Shown in pieces: positions 61,261 to 64,000 of a stretch of 64,000 nucleotides of DNA. Numbering within the stretch: the stretch's first letter is position 1; every line of letters starts with the position of its first letter. The stretch lies in contig JAPFBE010000003.1 in assembly GCA_034336665.1 (NCBI GenBank), positions 16,346,360 through 16,410,359 on the forward strand, in the 5' to 3' direction. The notes beneath the pieces were generated by a model. That model was not told the origin of the DNA, did not search any database, and worked only from the letters and a program-made list of their open reading frames with translations. The DNA is from Luscinia megarhynchos (lineage: Eukaryota > Chordata > Aves > Passeriformes > Turdidae). The position numbers and the translations under genes were made by a program.

Positions 61261-64000
61261 CGGGGCCCACTACAGTATAATATTTTTATGAAGAAACCCC
61301 ATTGATCACAGCTGATCTAGTTTTCTGTATGTCCAAACAGGAGCTGAATGAAGTTTCCTCCTGGCAATGGTCTCAATCCAAGCCCTCAACACACCAAGCA
61401 CTGTTATTGTCTTGGCTCCAGCAAGACACAGAGCCTGAACAACTTCCCACCTGCAGCTTTAAGATTGTGTTTCATTAAACTGAATCATCTTTGTGCAAAA
61501 TGTACAGATTAGCTCCCTGGCTAGCTCATATTCATAAGTACACACAAGCACCAGTGAAGCCAGACATGTCTGATCCCATGCAGGGATCAATTGCAAAGCT
61601 AATTGAGCCTTCACAGGCCAACTGAGTAACACAGCTCCTGTGCACAGAAAGTCAGAGGGAAAGGGCCAGGAGCAGCACACACCCTGAGCAGTATGGAGGG
61701 AATGTGTGTGTGTGTCCATCCCCATCTGTATGCCCAGCCTCTGACTGTGCTGGCAGGTGACAGAGAAAGATGGCCATGAGCTCTGCATGCATATGAACAG
61801 CTTAAAAATCATAAGGGCTATGGCAGCCCATGGCAAACAGGAACACTTCAGTTTTAGAGCTGAGTGTATCACAAGGACCTCAACAAGCAGGCTGTCACTG
61901 TTCCTCAAGCAGGTTAGTACTTGTTTTACAGCTTCTGGCATTGCTGCTGTTCCCTGGAGCTGCCCCAATGGGTGCTGAGCCCAACGCCTGCAGCCTTTGA
62001 GGGAAGCCAGCCCTGTGCTGTCCTCAGGGCACAGCTGCAAGGCAGTCACTGCCTTGTCACATGTCTGCCTCCACAAGATTTGTGCTAACTGAGCTTGCAT
62101 CCCTGCAGGACTCAGGCTGTGGCATCAAGGTGCTCCAGTGAAGCTGCCTGCTGCAGCATGTGGCCAGCCTTTGCAGGCTTTTTGCAAAACTGGGGTGGAG
62201 GCAGGCAGACAATTATCAATACCAGCATGGCTGAAGACTTGGCTGCACTTCAGCAGAGACCCAGCAGGCTCTACAGAGCAAAGGTGGTGTGGTGCTTCTC
62301 CTCCATTCAAGTTACAAAATGAAGAAGTCAGCACTCAAGTTATTCAACCTACCAAATATTTACTTTCCCAAACCATGTCAGGATCTGAAAGAGATTTGTT
62401 TAAAAAAAACCAAAACAAAACAAGTTGCTGCTTTTTTAAAGCTTTGAGTTTCTTGGCTATTTCTTATCAAAGGTCACATGGAGTAGGTTTTAAGTGTCAA
62501 TGAACTGTTCTCCTGGTTGGGAAATCTGGCTTCACAGCTGACTGAGAACAGATAGACATGAGTAGGTTTCTTTGCTTTCTGAAACAAATATCCAGTCCCA
62601 CACATCTGAGTCAAACATTAACAGTAATGCCTTACTCTAGGAGCCCATAACAACATGAAAGGTGAATGTGCAAATTTAGAGCAGTCAGCTTTTAGAAAAA
62701 GACAAATAAGGCTGATGCCAGCAGTATCCCAGGGATGGCTTCATGCCCTTCACAAAAGAAGCTCATGTAACCCAGATTTGTACTATCTAGGAGTAAAAAA
62801 CAATTTCTTTGTTGCTTTCATCTGTTTCTTTAGTTTCGTCATTCTTTATTCATGATCTCACTGGCCATGTCAAGATGACATGCTGTCCTGAAAAGAAGGA
62901 CATCGTGACAGTTAGGATAACAAAACTTTCACCAGAGAAAGGACAATTAAAAAAAAAAAACAAACAAACCAGCAGTCCAAATCAAGTCCACACTCTTCAG
63001 AAAACAAATTAACAAACAAAACACACAAACAGTAAACTCAATATTTCAGGCAATTTTTGCCCTAGCAACTCAATGTTTCCTCCATGTTCATGAACTGCCT
63101 GACACAAATCTGAAGAATCCCCCCAGCCCACACAGGAGGAAAGGAGGGGGCTGAGGCACATCCCCCTCCTCTGCAGGTACAACCTCATACAAGGGGGTGA
63201 GAGCAAAGATTCTGCAGCTGGAGGTGCCACGTGGGACTGAGCACACTGCACCATGCCAACTTCACAGAGAAAAGCCAACATATTAACAGCTACAGAGAAA
63301 AAAGTGCCAGCCAAATGTTTGCCAAAGCGCTTGTAAGAAGAGCCTGTTCCAAAAAAGGTGATTCCACTAGCTCATCTTAGGAACAGACAAATAATCTGGT
63401 GAACTGCAAGGACAATCCTTGTGTTTCTGAGGATGGAGTTACTAAAGCTTTTGAAACGGCCCACTGGTGAACAGATACTGGTGTTAACCTGTGAAAGCAC
63501 CACAGCAATAAAAATAGAGAACTAGTATCCACCAAGGAGTACAAAAGGGTGAAGACCTGATGGATTTATTAATATTTATTTTGAAGTGAGCTAAAAGCAA
63601 ATGTAAATTTCAAACACTGCCCCTCAGCTCCATCTCATCACTTTTAACCTTATTCTTTAAAAAAATCCAAATATAGTGTACTGATCTTAGGATTTGCATT
63701 TGCAATTCACTGGTCACTGCATTAAGATCCCAAGTGCTAGCAGAACTCAGGCATGTTTTTATTTAACATGTTCCAGTCATAGACTAAGGCCTGCAAGAGA
63801 GAGTTTCTGCTTGTACAGTGGACCACAAACAATTTAGGGGGACATCGTCCCATCTGCTCAAGAGAGTGCATTGTATCACCATAAAATTCTGCAATAGTTT
63901 GAGAAAAGACAAGCTATACACACCTGGTACACATTTAAACACCTGTTGACATGACTCAGTCCTTGAACAGTCGTCTTCCTGTGGATACACCTGCTTATGG
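61261..64000. other. unique noncoding sequence
   Basis: It contains a 213-codon minus-strand frame at 61459-62100 without recognisable domains, in locally GC-richer sequence. I see no repeat, RNA gene or supported exon. Confidence 0.45.

Noticed and set aside
61459..62100. 213-codon minus-strand frame
   Set aside because: No domain, no splice or promoter context, and locally GC-rich sequence where stops are rare.
1..64000. tRNA, rRNA, CRISPR arrays, bacterial operons, endogenous viral coding genes
   Set aside because: None was seen. I found no tRNA-like internal promoter boxes, no spaced direct repeats of CRISPR type and no recognisable viral protein motifs.

Overview
The window looks like noncoding DNA from a bird nuclear genome, most likely intergenic or long-intron sequence, and a passerine is a reasonable guess. 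The evidence is the interspersed repeats. Every element I can name with confidence is a 3'-truncated CR1 LINE fragment, several still carrying the avian CR1 3' end (a 'TTCTATGATTCTATG'-type tail, or its complement at minus-strand copies). I see no Alu, B1 or L1 sequence, repeats are sparse, CpG is depleted and the base composition is AT-leaning. No bacterial-type genes, rRNA, tRNA or CRISPR array are visible. Nearly all open reading frames are short and show no recognisable domain. I cannot name any protein-coding gene here.

Layout. Positions 1-5.4 kb hold unique sequence with CR1 fragments near 0.9, 4.8 and 5.3 kb. Positions 5.7-8.3 kb hold the most striking structure. Two copies of an otherwise unidentified segment of about 75 bp lie 2.4 kb apart, and the second is fused to a 75-unit (GGGAA)n array. 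From 8.6 to 30.7 kb the sequence is mostly unique, with CR1 fragments at 8.6 and 20.85 kb, an AT-rich palindromic tract at 19.1 kb, a CpG- and TAAT-rich island at 17.1 kb and a possible 34-bp exon at 21.9 kb. At 30.75-31.8 kb a plus-strand CR1 reverse-transcriptase relic is followed by a minus-strand CR1 3' end. From 36.8 to 39.6 kb there is a candidate cassette exon and a candidate terminal exon with a short E/K-rich reading frame and a poly(A) signal. From 43 to 46.2 kb there is a MIR-like SINE, a CR1, a second CpG/homeodomain-motif island and an old CR1 of a different subfamily. From 49.4 to 53.7 kb, four plus-strand segments have good splice sites and mutually compatible phase, ending in a 90-codon open terminal segment followed by tandem AATAAA signals. 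The rest, to 64 kb, shows no structure I can name.

The repeat calls rest on recognisable consensus landmarks and are the firmest part of the annotation. The exon calls are splice-signal and open-frame hypotheses; in 64 kb some such combinations occur by chance, and their confidence is set low. No genes can be shown to work together in a pathway. The best candidate for something unusual is the expanded G-quadruplex/triplex-prone GGGAA array and its origin inside a dispersed repeat.
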